Assembly: GCA_025403435.1 (NCBI GenBank)
Contig: CM046350.1
Coordinates: forward strand, 19,255,274 to 19,319,273
Length of the DNA stretch: 64,000 nucleotides
Source: Artocarpus heterophyllus
Taxonomy: Eukaryota; Streptophyta; Magnoliopsida; Rosales; Moraceae
Direction: 5' to 3'
Positions within the stretch are counted from its first letter, which is position 1. Each line of letters starts with the position of its first letter. The notes beneath the pieces are model-generated. The model saw nothing but the letters and a program-made list of their open reading frames with translations. It was not told where the DNA came from and did not search any database. A program made the translations under genes and the position numbers. Positions 49,691 through 60,223 of the stretch are shown piece after piece.

Positions 49691-51336
49691 TTGCTAGTCC
49701 TCGAGCAAAAGACACAAAAGAAGAACAAAGAACAAAACAAAAAGAACACGACTGACACTAACACATGACGTAGTTCGAGCATCAATTTAATTTTTCATTA
49801 TACTTGGCCTCAAAGATTGCATAAAGTTTATGACTCAAAGGAAACTCTAACCACTGTGATCATGTAAAAAAAATTAATTTACATCTCAAGTTTACCATAC
49901 TCATAATTCTTCAAGTGTGTGTGTGTGATGCCTCTAGCACTTATGTATCTATACTCGGATTAGTTTATGTCAATAAGCTTATTTTGAAAGATCTCTAGAT
50001 TAGTGAAATTTATGAACTCCATAGGCCTATTTTTCAAACCCACTCTCCACTAATGTAGACTATCTCAACATCAAAGATCATTAGGACTTTATTTGGCTTG
50101 TAATGTGTGGCTAAGGTAAAAGGTGAGATAAAGGATATAATGTAGCTCAAAATTCACCCATAAACACACAATTTGTCTCAGGACCTTATGAGAACATCAT
50201 TCATTTTTTTTTCCTTTCTTTTTTTTTTTTTTCTAAGTACACCCCCAAACTTATGTTGCACTCCTTTTGTCATTCACATTTACTTGATGTATATATCAGC
50301 TTTCTTTTTTTTTTTTTTTTTTTTTCATCATTTTTTTTTTGTTTTTTTTGTTTTTAGCACAATGAATAAACATAAATACACAATCCCTTCATAGCAATAC
50401 CCAAAGCTGTAAACATGACTATATAATCTCTTGATGCCAATACTCAAAACTTCACCCATAAATGAATGATAGTAAAACATATTTCCTTAGATAAATTCTT
50501 CAAAACTCCACCCATCCTCCCGTCATACCAACTACCATCAAATAATTTCCTGGACAAACTAGTCATGCTTATGAGTGAGGGACCAAGTATGATAAAATTA
50601 ATCAAAGGCTAGGCTAATTATGTGGGTGACAAAGAAAATGGATAATAAGGCTCAACGGGGTAACTAGTGATTAAATAATGTCAATGGTAGGCTTGAAAGG
50701 CTCAAACGGTCCAAAAATGGCCTAAATCATATCCTTAATGTTGTGTAGCCTAGGATTTCGCCTCGAGTGGTTATCAAATAGGTTCTAGCGTTCATTTGAG
50801 ATCAAAAATATCACTTAATCAACATAAAAGTCCTCTAAGTGTAGAATATTTAGGTGATCAAGGCGTGAGTGCTCAAAGTGCTCAAAGAATCACAGCATGG
50901 CAAAAAAGATCACAAGAAAACAAGGATAGATCACAACAATTATTATCCCCTAAAAGTCATATTCAATTTCAACCATTGTCTTATCATTGGCCTCCTATGA
51001 TGCAAGCTAAATAGTGCTCAAACGACACAACTTTCCTATCATAATTACTAAACAAAAAAAAAATGAAACCTAGCTTAAAACTTAAGTAAACAAAGATAAG
51101 ATAACTGATTGACATAAACCAAACATAAAACAGTACACCACCCCCAAACTTAAGCAGTACATTGTCCTCAATGTAAAAGAAAAAAAATATAATAATAATA
51201 AACATAAACTAAAAATGGAAAATTAAAAAAAAAAATAAAATAAAAATAAAATAAAATAAACGAAAATAAAATAAAAGAAAAATAAAAATAAAAAGAAAAA
51301 GAAAAGAACACTCCCTAAAATGAAAATTGTTGAAGT
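49691..51336 (-). other. Athila 3' spacer
   Basis: No gene recognised. It includes T-rich runs between about 50200 and 50356 and an A-rich, AAAAT-type microsatellite at about 51176-51303. A purine/pyrimidine block CACCCCCAAACTTAAGC at about 51138-51154 resembles the true polypurine tract in reverse and may be a duplicated or former PPT. Confidence 0.6.
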
Positions 51337-52380
51337 CTAGTCCTCCTCGTCCTCAGGCGCTTCGTCCTCTTCATTGAAAGCCGTGACTGTCGGAAAATTG
51401 TCCATATTCATATTCATGTGCCGGGCCAATTGATTAATCATTTGCGCCAGGTTGCAGATGTTATCATCCATGTGGTCGAGACGTCTATCCATGCGATCCA
51501 GGCGTTCGTGCACGGAGGCTTGACCAGGAGAGCGGGGTGGTCGTGGGGGTCGAAGAGTCCCGGAGGAGCTGGCCCCTGCTGTTGGCTCTTGTGCTTCTAG
51601 CTCCCTGTATGATGCGAGGACCGAATCATTGATAACATGTCGGGGTCCCACCCATTCTTCAGTTGCATCCCAAAGGACTCCTGCTTTACTGCACACCTCA
51701 GTAATAAGTGAGGGAAAGTATAAGCCCAGGTGCGCATGTAACACACTCAAACCAATCTGCCGAGAAATCACCCGGCCCACATCAATGCTCTTCCCTGTGA
51801 CGATGGCATATAGAAGCACCGCTCGCTCTTTTAATACATCACTAACGTGAGACACTGGCATGAAGCGAGCACAAATAAAATTATGCCATGCCTTGTAGGC
51901 CCTGTTTCGCAAAGCACTAGGCGGGAATGAAATGTGCTCACCGTTGCGTCCCATTTTCCAAGTAGTACCTGGTGTGCACAACCTGTTGAGGATTTCGTTA
52001 TGGTCAACGTTTTCCAAATAAGCTTGATATTCATCATTGTCAATATTAGATAGCCCAAAATATTGGTTGATAGCAGCACGATCAATCTTCACCCATATTC
52101 CCCTCACAAAAACCTTTCCATTATCGCGCTCGGGGGCATTGGCATAAAATTCTCGAACCACAGCAGTTAAGCTCGAGCCCGGTTGTTTCACAAAGTTGGC
52201 CCATCTACGAGCTAAAATTTGATCCCGAATCACCCGTTCACAGGTATTGAGTCCCCGTTCAGCGATTGGTGTCTTTTTTTCCAATGAGGACTGATAGCGA
52301 TTAAACGCGGCTTGCGAGACAAATTTAGCCATATCATACTGCACGGATGTTGAGCCCTTCACACGTTTCTTCGGTGGCAT
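51337..52380 (-). CDS. Athila ORF in the envelope position, putative plant transposon protein domain
   Basis: An intact 347-residue ORF starting at the ATG of MPPKKRVKGSTS; the frame is open a further 18 codons upstream but without ATG. The N-terminus is basic. Residues ~40-260 match the putative plant transposon protein domain (Pfam PF20167 type): ARRWANFVKQPGSSLTAVV, REFYANA, VFVRGIWVKIDRAAINQYFG, a C-T-P-G-x-x-W stretch and the conserved run ERAVLLYAIVTGKSIDVGRV. A Pro/Arg/Ser linker, a short coiled-coil-like segment (HERLDRMDRRLDHMDDNI) and an acidic tail (EEDEAPEDEED) follow. No signal peptide or clear membrane segment is seen, so an envelope function is not supported. It lies 3' of pol in the same orientation. 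Role unknown. Confidence 0.75.
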   Translation of the reverse strand: MPPKKRVKGSTSVQYDMAKFVSQAAFNRYQSSLEKKTPIAERGLNTCERVIRDQILARRWANFVKQPGSSLTAVVREFYANAPERDNGKVFVRGIWVKIDRAAINQYFGLSNIDNDEYQAYLENVDHNEILNRLCTPGTTWKMGRNGEHISFPPSALRNRAYKAWHNFICARFMPVSHVSDVLKERAVLLYAIVTGKSIDVGRVISRQIGLSVLHAHLGLYFPSLITEVCSKAGVLWDATEEWVGPRHVINDSVLASYRELEAQEPTAGASSSGTLRPPRPPRSPGQASVHERLDRMDRRLDHMDDNICNLAQMINQLARHMNMNMDNFPTVTAFNEEDEAPEDEED

Positions 52381-52874
52381 GGTTGCAACCCAACTCTCTC
52401 TTAGACTTTCCAACTCAACCGTCAATGTCACCAAACGATCTCAAATGCCCCAAATGTAATGTCTACTAACACCTTGGCTGTCAATTGGCAACAAACAATA
52501 CTTTTGTCTCTCTCAGATTTTTTTGTCGAACACTTGGTATGCACTCAATAATCCGACTCCAGATAAACTCGTCTGTATCAATTAAGTCTCCCCAAATTGC
52601 AACAATTCTCAGACAAAGCAGAAAGAAGAGTGGGGTTACCTGTTGTGAGTAAAGAAAACCCAATTTGTGCAGCCCAAGTTTCGGAATTTTTGTTGCTGTT
52701 TTGCCGCCAACGTTCACGCGTGATGGAGCTTGGAGGCGGGTGTTTTGACACGGTGGGTGAGAAAATTGGGATGAGAGGCGAGAAGGTAGAGTGAGGAAAA
52801 GATGAAAAAATTCAATCACGGGGTGGTGGGGGGGTTGTCGGAGTGAGAGAACCAGGGGGCGAGAGGAGTGTTTC

Positions 52875-52907
<33 letters not shown>

Positions 52908-53000
52908 CGCTGATTGTGTTCGAAACAAGGGTGAATAAGCCTTTAAACTGCACAGCGCCTAGGCGCTGTGTTTGTAGCGCCTAGGCGCTAGTTCGAAATC

Positions 53001-53039
<39 letters not shown>

Positions 53040-53361
53040 CAAGATGAGCGCCTAGGCGCCCAGGAAATGGCGCCTTGCTCTCGGGTCCTTGTGGCCTTTT
53101 CTAGCGCCTAGGCGTAATGGAAGTGACGCCTAGGCGCCTTCCTCTCGGGTCTTCACTGCAAAATCCCCATAACACCTGCAATCACCACAGAATAAACTGC
53201 ATCATAATTAGCTTATCAAATACCAAAAACCTATAACTAATTAAAACACTAAATAAAACACTAAATTAACATGATAAAAACTAAAATAGATAAAGGTAAA
53301 GAGCTTGGGTTGCCTCCCAAGAAGCGCTTGTTTTATCGTCATCAGCCTGACTTTTTCTTCT
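52381..53361 (-). other. Athila spacer between pol and the 3' ORF
   Basis: Non-coding, with two long T runs (52876-52907 and 53004-53039) and a second group of GCGCCTAGGCGC sites (52955-53137). The sequence TTAGCTTATCAAATACC at about 53209-53225 matches the LTR/PPT junction (AGCTTATCAAATACC at 49661-49675), so part of this spacer seems derived from an LTR. Bases 53300-53340 (TTGGGTTGCCTCCCAAGAAG) contain a TTGGG/CCCAA inverted repeat. Confidence 0.7.
52955..53137. repeat. Second group of paired GCGCCTAGGCGC palindromes
   Basis: Sites at 52955 and 52977 (perfect), 53048 (perfect) with a half-site GCGCCT at 53070, and 53104 and 53126 (one mismatch each). All three pairs keep the 22-bp step, and two are followed by CTCTCGGGTC, the tail seen in the LTR array. 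The 36-base T run separates the first and second pairs. Confidence 0.88.
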
Positions 53362-56300
53362 TTATGGTGAGTTGAGAGTGATGATGGACTTGTTGCGATC
53401 AATCCCACCATCAAAATATGGCTTCAAACGTTGTCCATTAACCTTAAAGGTTCCTTTCTCTTCATGATTTAGTTCAACTGCACCATAGGGAAACACCTTG
53501 GTGACTACAAACGGGCCCGACCATTTAGATTTGAGCTTTCCAGGAAACAGTCGAAGCCTGGAATTATAAAGTAGCACCTTCTGTCCAGGTACAAACTCCT
53601 TCCGCTGGATGTGCTTATCATGCCAAGCTTTGGTCCGCTCCTTGTAGATCTTTGCATTTTCATATGCTTCATTGCGGAACTCATTCATCTCATTGAGTTG
53701 CAAAAGGCGCCTCTCACCCGCTGCTTGCATGTCCATATTCAACTGTTTCATTGCCCAATATGCTCGATGCTCTAATTCCACCGGAAGATGGCAAGCTTTC
53801 CCATAGACCAACCTATAAGGAGACATTCCTATAGGTGTCTTAAATGCAGTCCGATAGGCCCATAAAGCATCATCTAACTTTTTCGACCAATCCTTGCGAG
53901 AGTTACGAACCGTTTTCTCCAGAATCTGCTTCACCTCTCTGTTAGATACCTCTGCTTGCCCATTAGTCTGAGGATGGTAAGCAAGTGCAATTCGGTGTTT
54001 GACTCCATATTTTGACAAGAGAGCCTCAAATTGCTTATTGCAAAAGTGTGTTCCCTCATCACTTATGATAGCTCGTGGAGTTCCGAACCTCGTAAAGATG
54101 TGTTTCTTGAGAAAATTAAGCACTACCTTGCCATCATTGGTTTGAGTTGCAGCCGCTTCAACCCACTTCGACACATAATCCACTGCAAGGAGGATATACT
54201 TGTTGTTGTAGGATGAGGGAAACGGTCCCATGAAATCGATACCCCACACATCAAAAAGCTCAACTTCTAGAATATTCTTCAAGGGCATCTCATTCCTTCT
54301 TGAAATGTTTCCCGATCGTTGGCATCTATCACAAGCTGTAACAAAAACATGAGCATCTTTGAACATTGTAGGCCAATAAAACCCAGATTGCAACACTTTA
54401 GCCGCCGTTCTGTTTCCTCCAAAATGTCCACCACACTCAAGGGTATGGCAATGTCTCAGGATCTCCTCTACCTCATCTTCTGGCACACATCTTCTTATTA
54501 CTTGATCAGCACAGTGCCTGTAAAGAACTGGTTCTTCCCAATAGTAGTGCTTTACATCAGACAAGAACTTCTTCTTTTGTTGATGTGAGAGTTTTGGTGG
54601 CATGATCTTTCCTGCAAGAAAATTAACAAAGTCTGCATACCATGGGAGAGAGTTTGTAGATGTGATGACAAAGAGCTGCTCGTCTGGAAACTGATCACCA
54701 ATGGGAGGCTGATGCAATTCTTGTTCTTCTGGTTGTTCAAGTCTTGAGAGATGGTCTGCCACTAGATTTTCTGTACCCTTCTTGTCTCTTATCTCCAAAT
54801 CAAATTCTTGGAGTAAGAGAACCCACCGGATAAGTCTTGGCTTGGCATCCTTCTTGGCCATAAGGTATTTAATTGCAGAATGATCTGTGAAGACTATTAC
54901 CTTATTGCCAATTAGGTATGATCTGAACTTGTCGAAAGCGAAGACGATGGCAAGTAATTCCTTCTCTGTTGTGGCATAGTTGAGTTGGGCATCAATGAGG
55001 GTCCTGCTAGCATAGTAAATAGCATGAAATACCTTATTCCTCCGCTGTCCTAGAACCGCTCCTACTGCATAATCACTTGCGTCACACATCAATTCAAACG
55101 GGAGCTCCCATTCCGGAGCTACAACAATGGGTGCAGACACAAGCTTCTCTTTTAGGGTGATAAAGGCCTTCTCACACTCTTCATTGAAGTCAAAAGGAGT
55201 ACCTTGCACAAGTAGATTCGAAAGAGGCTTGGAGATCTTAGAAAAATCTTTGATGAATCTTCTATAGAAACCTGCATGGCCAAGAAAACTCCGGATCCCC
55301 TTTACTGAAGTTGGTGGTGGTAGTTTCTCAATTGTCTCTATCTTCGCTCGGTCAACCTCTATCCCCTTTGATGAAACGCGATGGCCCAAGACAATTCCTT
55401 CTTTTACCATGAAGTGGCACTTCTCCCAATTAACCACAAGATTGGTTTGTTCACATCTCTCCAAAACCAATTCGAGATTAGTCAAGCAATGATCAAAGGA
55501 GTCACCAAAAACAGAGAAATCATCCATGAATACTTCTATAATCCGCTCCACCATGTCTGAAAAGATCGCCATCATACATCTTTGGAAGGTAGCTGGCGCA
55601 TTGCAAAGGCCAAACGGCATCCGACGGAATGCAAATGTACCATAAGGACAGGTGAATGTGGTCTTCTCTTGGTCTTCTGGTGCAATAGCTATTTGGTTGT
55701 AGCCCGAGTAGCCATCTAGAAAACAGTAATACTCATGACCTGCAAGACGATCCAACATTTGATCAACAAAGGGTAATGGGAAGTGATCTTTCCGGGTAGC
55801 TTTGTTTAGTTTCCGGTAGTCTATGCAAATCCTCCATCCCGTGATGGTCCTTGTTGGAATTAGCTCATTATTTTCATTTTTCACTACCGTCATACCACCC
55901 TTCTTTGGCACTACTTGCACCGGGCTAACCCATGAGCTATCAGAGATCGGGTAAATCACTCCCGCATCTAACCACTTCAACACCTCCTTGCGAACCACTT
56001 CCTTCATGGTAGGATTTAGTCTCCGTTGTGCTTCCACTGATGGTTTGCTGTTTTCTTCCATTAAGATCCGGTGCATGCACATTGTTGGACTTATCCCCTT
56101 TATGTCTGCTAAAGACCACCCAATAGCTGATTTATATCTTCTAAGCACCCGTAACAACTTGTCTTCTTCTTCATGAGAAAGGCTAGAAGAAATAATTACC
56201 GGTAAAGATGATGACTCACCAAGAAATGCATATCGTAGATGATCCGGTAACGGTTTGAGCTCAAGAGCAGGTGGTTTCTCAACTGAAGGAATTGATCGAG

Positions 56301-57298
56301 AAGGGCCTTGTCCCAAAGGTTCAAAATACCTCCGATTGTTGGGACCAAAAGAATCCATCCAATGAATAATCTCCATGACGTCTTCATCTTCAAGAGTAGA
56401 TGGAGTGGGATGAGTCAAGCTTGCTTCCAACGAGTCTTCTGGCTTGGTAAAGTGCTGAGAGACTAATGTATCCAATGCATCGATGCAAAAACAACTATCA
56501 CTAGCTCCCGGATATTTTATAGCCTTTAAGACATTGAAAGTCACTTCTTCTTCCTGTACCCGAAGCCTTAATTCTCCCTTCTGAACATCTATAAGTGCCC
56601 GTCCGGTTGCCAAGAACGGTCTCCCTAATATGAGAGGGATCTCCTTGTCTTCTTCCATATCCAGTACCACAAAATCTGCAGGGAATATAAACTTGTCTAC
56701 TTTGACGAGAACATCTTCAATAACTCCCCTTGGATGCTTAATAGACCTGTCAGCCAACTGCAAAGAAATAGTGGTAGGTCTAGCCTCACCTAATCCAAGC
56801 TTTCTGAAAATAGACAAAGGCATTAAATTAATGCTTGCACCAAGATCGCACAATGCCTTCTCAAATATAGAATTCCCAATGGCACATGGAATAGTGAAGC
56901 TTCCCGGATCTTTGAGCTTTTGAGGCAACTTTCTCTGGATGATAGCACTGCACTCTTCAGTAAGTGCAACAGTTTCATACTCCTCTAACTTCCTCTTGTT
57001 CGATAGGATGTCTTTCATGAACTTCACATAGCTTGGCATTTGTTCAAGTGCATCGGCGAAAGGAATGTTAATGTGGAGCTTCTTGAAAACATCAAGGAAT
57101 TTAGCAAATTGTTTATCTAATTTGCTCTTCTTGAGGCGCTGAGGAAAAGGAATACTCACTTCTGGCTGCTAAGGAGGTAATGGTTGAGCTTTAGGCATGA
57201 CTTCATCTTGTTCTTGATCATTCTTTTTGGACTTTTCACCTCTTGAAGGCGTCTCCAATTCTTTTCCGCTTCTCAAAGTGATTGCCTTGCATTGTTCT
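53362..57298 (-). pseudogene. Athila gag-pol: gag tail, protease, RT, RNase H, integrase (one nonsense codon)
   Basis: From the right, the gag tail QCKAITLRSGKELETPSRG runs in frame to a TAG at 57169-57171. After it a 1265-codon open frame continues to 53362 (its first codon is GTG, not ATG). Counting from there: protease [15 protein letters not shown] at ~107, with D-L-G instead of D-[ST]-G; RT with [54 protein letters not shown] and FMDD at ~545; RNase H starting [18 protein letters not shown] at ~690; the integrase zinc domain [10 protein letters not shown] at ~910-950; and the integrase core D (WGIDFMGP), D (IISDEGTHF) and E ([11 protein letters not shown]) at ~975, ~1032 and ~1068. It ends in a GPF module ([21 protein letters not shown]) without a chromodomain. 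Apart from the one stop and the missing gag it is intact. Confidence 0.92.
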
Positions 57299-59269
57299 TG
57301 TAACGCCCCTATGTGGGGGTTAACAGTTTTTAATGAGATAAAATAAAAATAAATAATAAAAGTAAAACCTTAAAAATAAAATTTGCCCGGGACTTAAATG
57401 AAAACTCTCAACTCAAAAATAAAATATAAACGATAAATAAACCACAGTTTTAATGTAGCACCTTAAATTTAATAATATAAACTGTTGTCATCATCATTTT
57501 AACCCTCATCACATTGTAATACAGTCACAGAAAGTAACAATTGATGCTTACATTATCATGAAGAACATTCTCAACAATTGAAGCAGTCCCAATGTAATAT
57601 AGCTACATCACTTCCTCAACTATATTTCTCGTAGCCACTTCACACTTAGTGAGTCCTGAAAAGATATAAACATAAGGGTATGAGCAACACTATGCTCAGT
57701 AGAGAAAGCCATTACCCACCTTTAGGTTTTTATTACCACATTAAAATCTGCATGGTTAGTAAGTCACATCATATTTCAGATTATGAGGTTTATTATGATC
57801 ACATCTTATGGATACCGTAGTTAATCATTACCAAGTGTCATAATTACACATTTATACAAATATTACCAATCATCATTGTTCCTAGGTATCCATGTTAAAT
57901 TGAGTATCACTCAACTCATCGAGACCCAAATGGGCGCACTTGATCACCCTATAAACATTCCAAGGGTGTTCCGGTGAGGGGACATCAAGCCCCGAGTCCT
58001 CACCAAATCGATTCCTGTACAGTGTGTTCTGGGACTTTCAACCCAAGGAAGCGTCATCGCCTTCCCCCTATTTTACCTTTTAGGGTATTCATGCCCAAGG
58101 ACGTAACCGTCGCCCTCTTCATGTCTCACAATTTCTCTATATTGAATCATTATCAATAGAGTTAGTTTTCCTAACCATGCTTCTCAATTTATAACATGTG
58201 TCAATTCATTATGTTCCTCGCCGTACAATACAAGACGAGTCCATGTCATAGTTTCATATGTGATAATCATATAATATCAGTTCAACATAGATATATATAT
58301 ATTGCGGCAAAACAATCAATTTTAATTCTATAAAAACCTCACAAAAGATGAGTAATAGAATCCCTACCTTTTAAGCTTATCAACAGTCTCTTAATCCTGG
58401 AATCAATTAACGTTAGCTCCATACTCCCTTGATCCTAAGGCGTGCATAAGGACAATTAAAACTAAAGCACAACATACAACTACATTCATAAAATTTATTT
58501 TAATTTAATCTTAGAATTTCAAGAAATAACCACTGCCCATAGAGGTATTATAAAGTTTAACAATATAAATTTTCTGTCTAGGGCATATACACTTAGACTT
58601 CATACATATGCTCCAAAATAGCAACAAACGTATACTTAGGTTTAAGAACGCAAATTTGAATAATCCTTTAGTATAAAAGAAAATTTATAAATGAAAGACT
58701 AAATTTGTTCATAAGATTCTAACCTCGGATTATGGTTAGTTGGAAGCTTGAAATGGCTTCAAAACAGGTTCCTTTACTTCGGTATGACTGAAATTCTTGC
58801 TCAAATGGAGGTGATGGTGGCTGATTTTTATGGCTGCCTTGAAGAAGTTCTCTAAGTATTTTGCTTCAGCAAAGAAATGAGAAGAAGAGTGTGGGAACCG
58901 TGGAAGAGAAAGGAAGAAAAGATGAAGTCTTTGAAGAGAAGTGATGGAAACAATTATAGAGGAGACATGTTGAAGCATGTCACGGAGGAAATAAAGAAAA
59001 TGAGGGTCAAGAGTAGTTGGAAAAGATATCCTTATGTCTCATCTAAAGACTTTAACACACATAATGCCAATATGACATTTTTGAGATTTATTAGAAGTTC
59101 TAAGGCTTTTTAGTAATCATACTAAATAAATATAGGAGAATTTTAGAAAACTTAAAAATAGATAAAAATAAATATTATAAAATAAATTTAAATGAAGCAA
59201 TTTTTTTTTTATACATTAAAAATTAATTTAATTACCTCAATACCCGTTAGGAGAATAACGGGTGTCACA
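57299..59269 (-). repeat. 3' LTR of the LOG-carrying element
   Basis: 1971 bp. In element orientation it starts TGTGACACCCG and ends GGGGCGTTACA. The terminal CCCCTATGTGGGGG also forms a hairpin-like CCCC/GGGG pair. It matches 63498-64000 almost perfectly and is related to the solo LTR at 33117-35923. Confidence 0.92.
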
Positions 59270-59306
59270 GCTCTACCCCCCTTAAAGAAATTTCGTCCTC
59301 GAAATT
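59270..59306 (-). other. Polypurine tract and Tekay-type pol-end remnant
   Basis: In element orientation AAATTTCGAGGACGAAATTT runs into CTTTAAGGGGGGTAGAGC and then the LTR. In Tekay/Del chromoviruses the pol C-terminus characteristically ends in F-E-D-E-I at this spot. Only this short tail survives here, which suggests that the interior was replaced while the cis-acting end was kept. Confidence 0.7.
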
Positions 59307-60223
59307 TCAATTCTAGCAATACTAGTAAAAATTTTGATTCCATTATGATTCCAATTCCGAGTCTAAACCGTTAATGTTGTTTATCTTCCAAAATTAAGTT
59401 ATCGTATCTCCACTTATTTACTTGCATAATAAATCTTACTCCTAAATCCCTCAATGAGAGTATTTCTGACAAGTTTCAACTTGTAACACCGTATAATAGT
59501 CTAAGAATCTGATCAGGCATACATATTGACCATACCATGATTCCAGTCCTTCATTGTCCATGGACTGTGATTTACAATCACATTTAAGGAGATTGCCAGA
59601 GAAATTTTATATACTTCATCTTTAGGTTCCTTTTCCTTTTTGAGTAAGGAAAAGTCAAATAGATTTGATTTCATACCTCAACTAATAAACTAAAACATAA
59701 TCATAAAACATATATCACAAACACTTCTATTCAAAACCATACATTAAACTTATTCATAGAGATATTAAGCGGAATCTCTGGTTGCAAACATACCCGACAT
59801 ATTTTTCATTAAACAGCTATCCTCATGACACAAACATTCAACCCAAATAATATACTCATATTTCATATGGAATATCCCCATAACTGACTCTGGTACTTCC
59901 ACATAATATTAACAGAATATTACACATTACAAACATAATACGGATACGTTTCGAGAGTACAAGGCACTCCGTATACCAGCTATCCATATCATGCATGCTT
60001 AGAGGATACAAAAACATCGATAAACAAAAGATCGGACCTTAAGAAGGATGCGTTTCGAGAGCATCAAGTACTTCGTATCCAGCCATCCCGGCATTAGGCT
60101 CAATGAATCTAAAAGATTGAACAACAACGTACCACAAGAAACACAGAATACAAGGCAAACGGTTATTCGTAACACACGGAATATGGACACACATGCCTAC
60201 ATGCCAAAGATAAAACAAAAAGA
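59307..60223 (-). other. 3' untranslated region of the LOG-carrying element
   Basis: No coding signal. A ~45-bp imperfect direct repeat occurs at 59943-59989 and 60047-60092 (GAT-CGTTTCGAGAG-....-CGTAT-CAGC.ATCC). Otherwise AT-rich. Confidence 0.6.

Larger units (their letters stand above)
48141..57298 (-). mobile_element. Athila-type Ty3/Gypsy retrotransposon (5' end beyond window)
   Basis: On the minus strand, in element order: end of gag joined to pol (57298-53362), a spacer, an ORF in the envelope position (52380-51337), a long 3' spacer, the polypurine tract (49690-49670) and the 3' LTR (49669-48141). The pol sequence, the extra 3' ORF with the putative plant transposon domain and the PPT/LTR junction (GTTTGGGGGTATT then TGATAAG) fit the Athila lineage. 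Its gag is interrupted at 57298 by the LOG-carrying element; the rest of gag, the PBS and the 5' LTR lie outside. Confidence 0.85.

Noticed and set aside
50173..50394. Phe-rich 73-codon frame
   Set aside because: It results from T-rich low-complexity sequence in the Athila 3' spacer.
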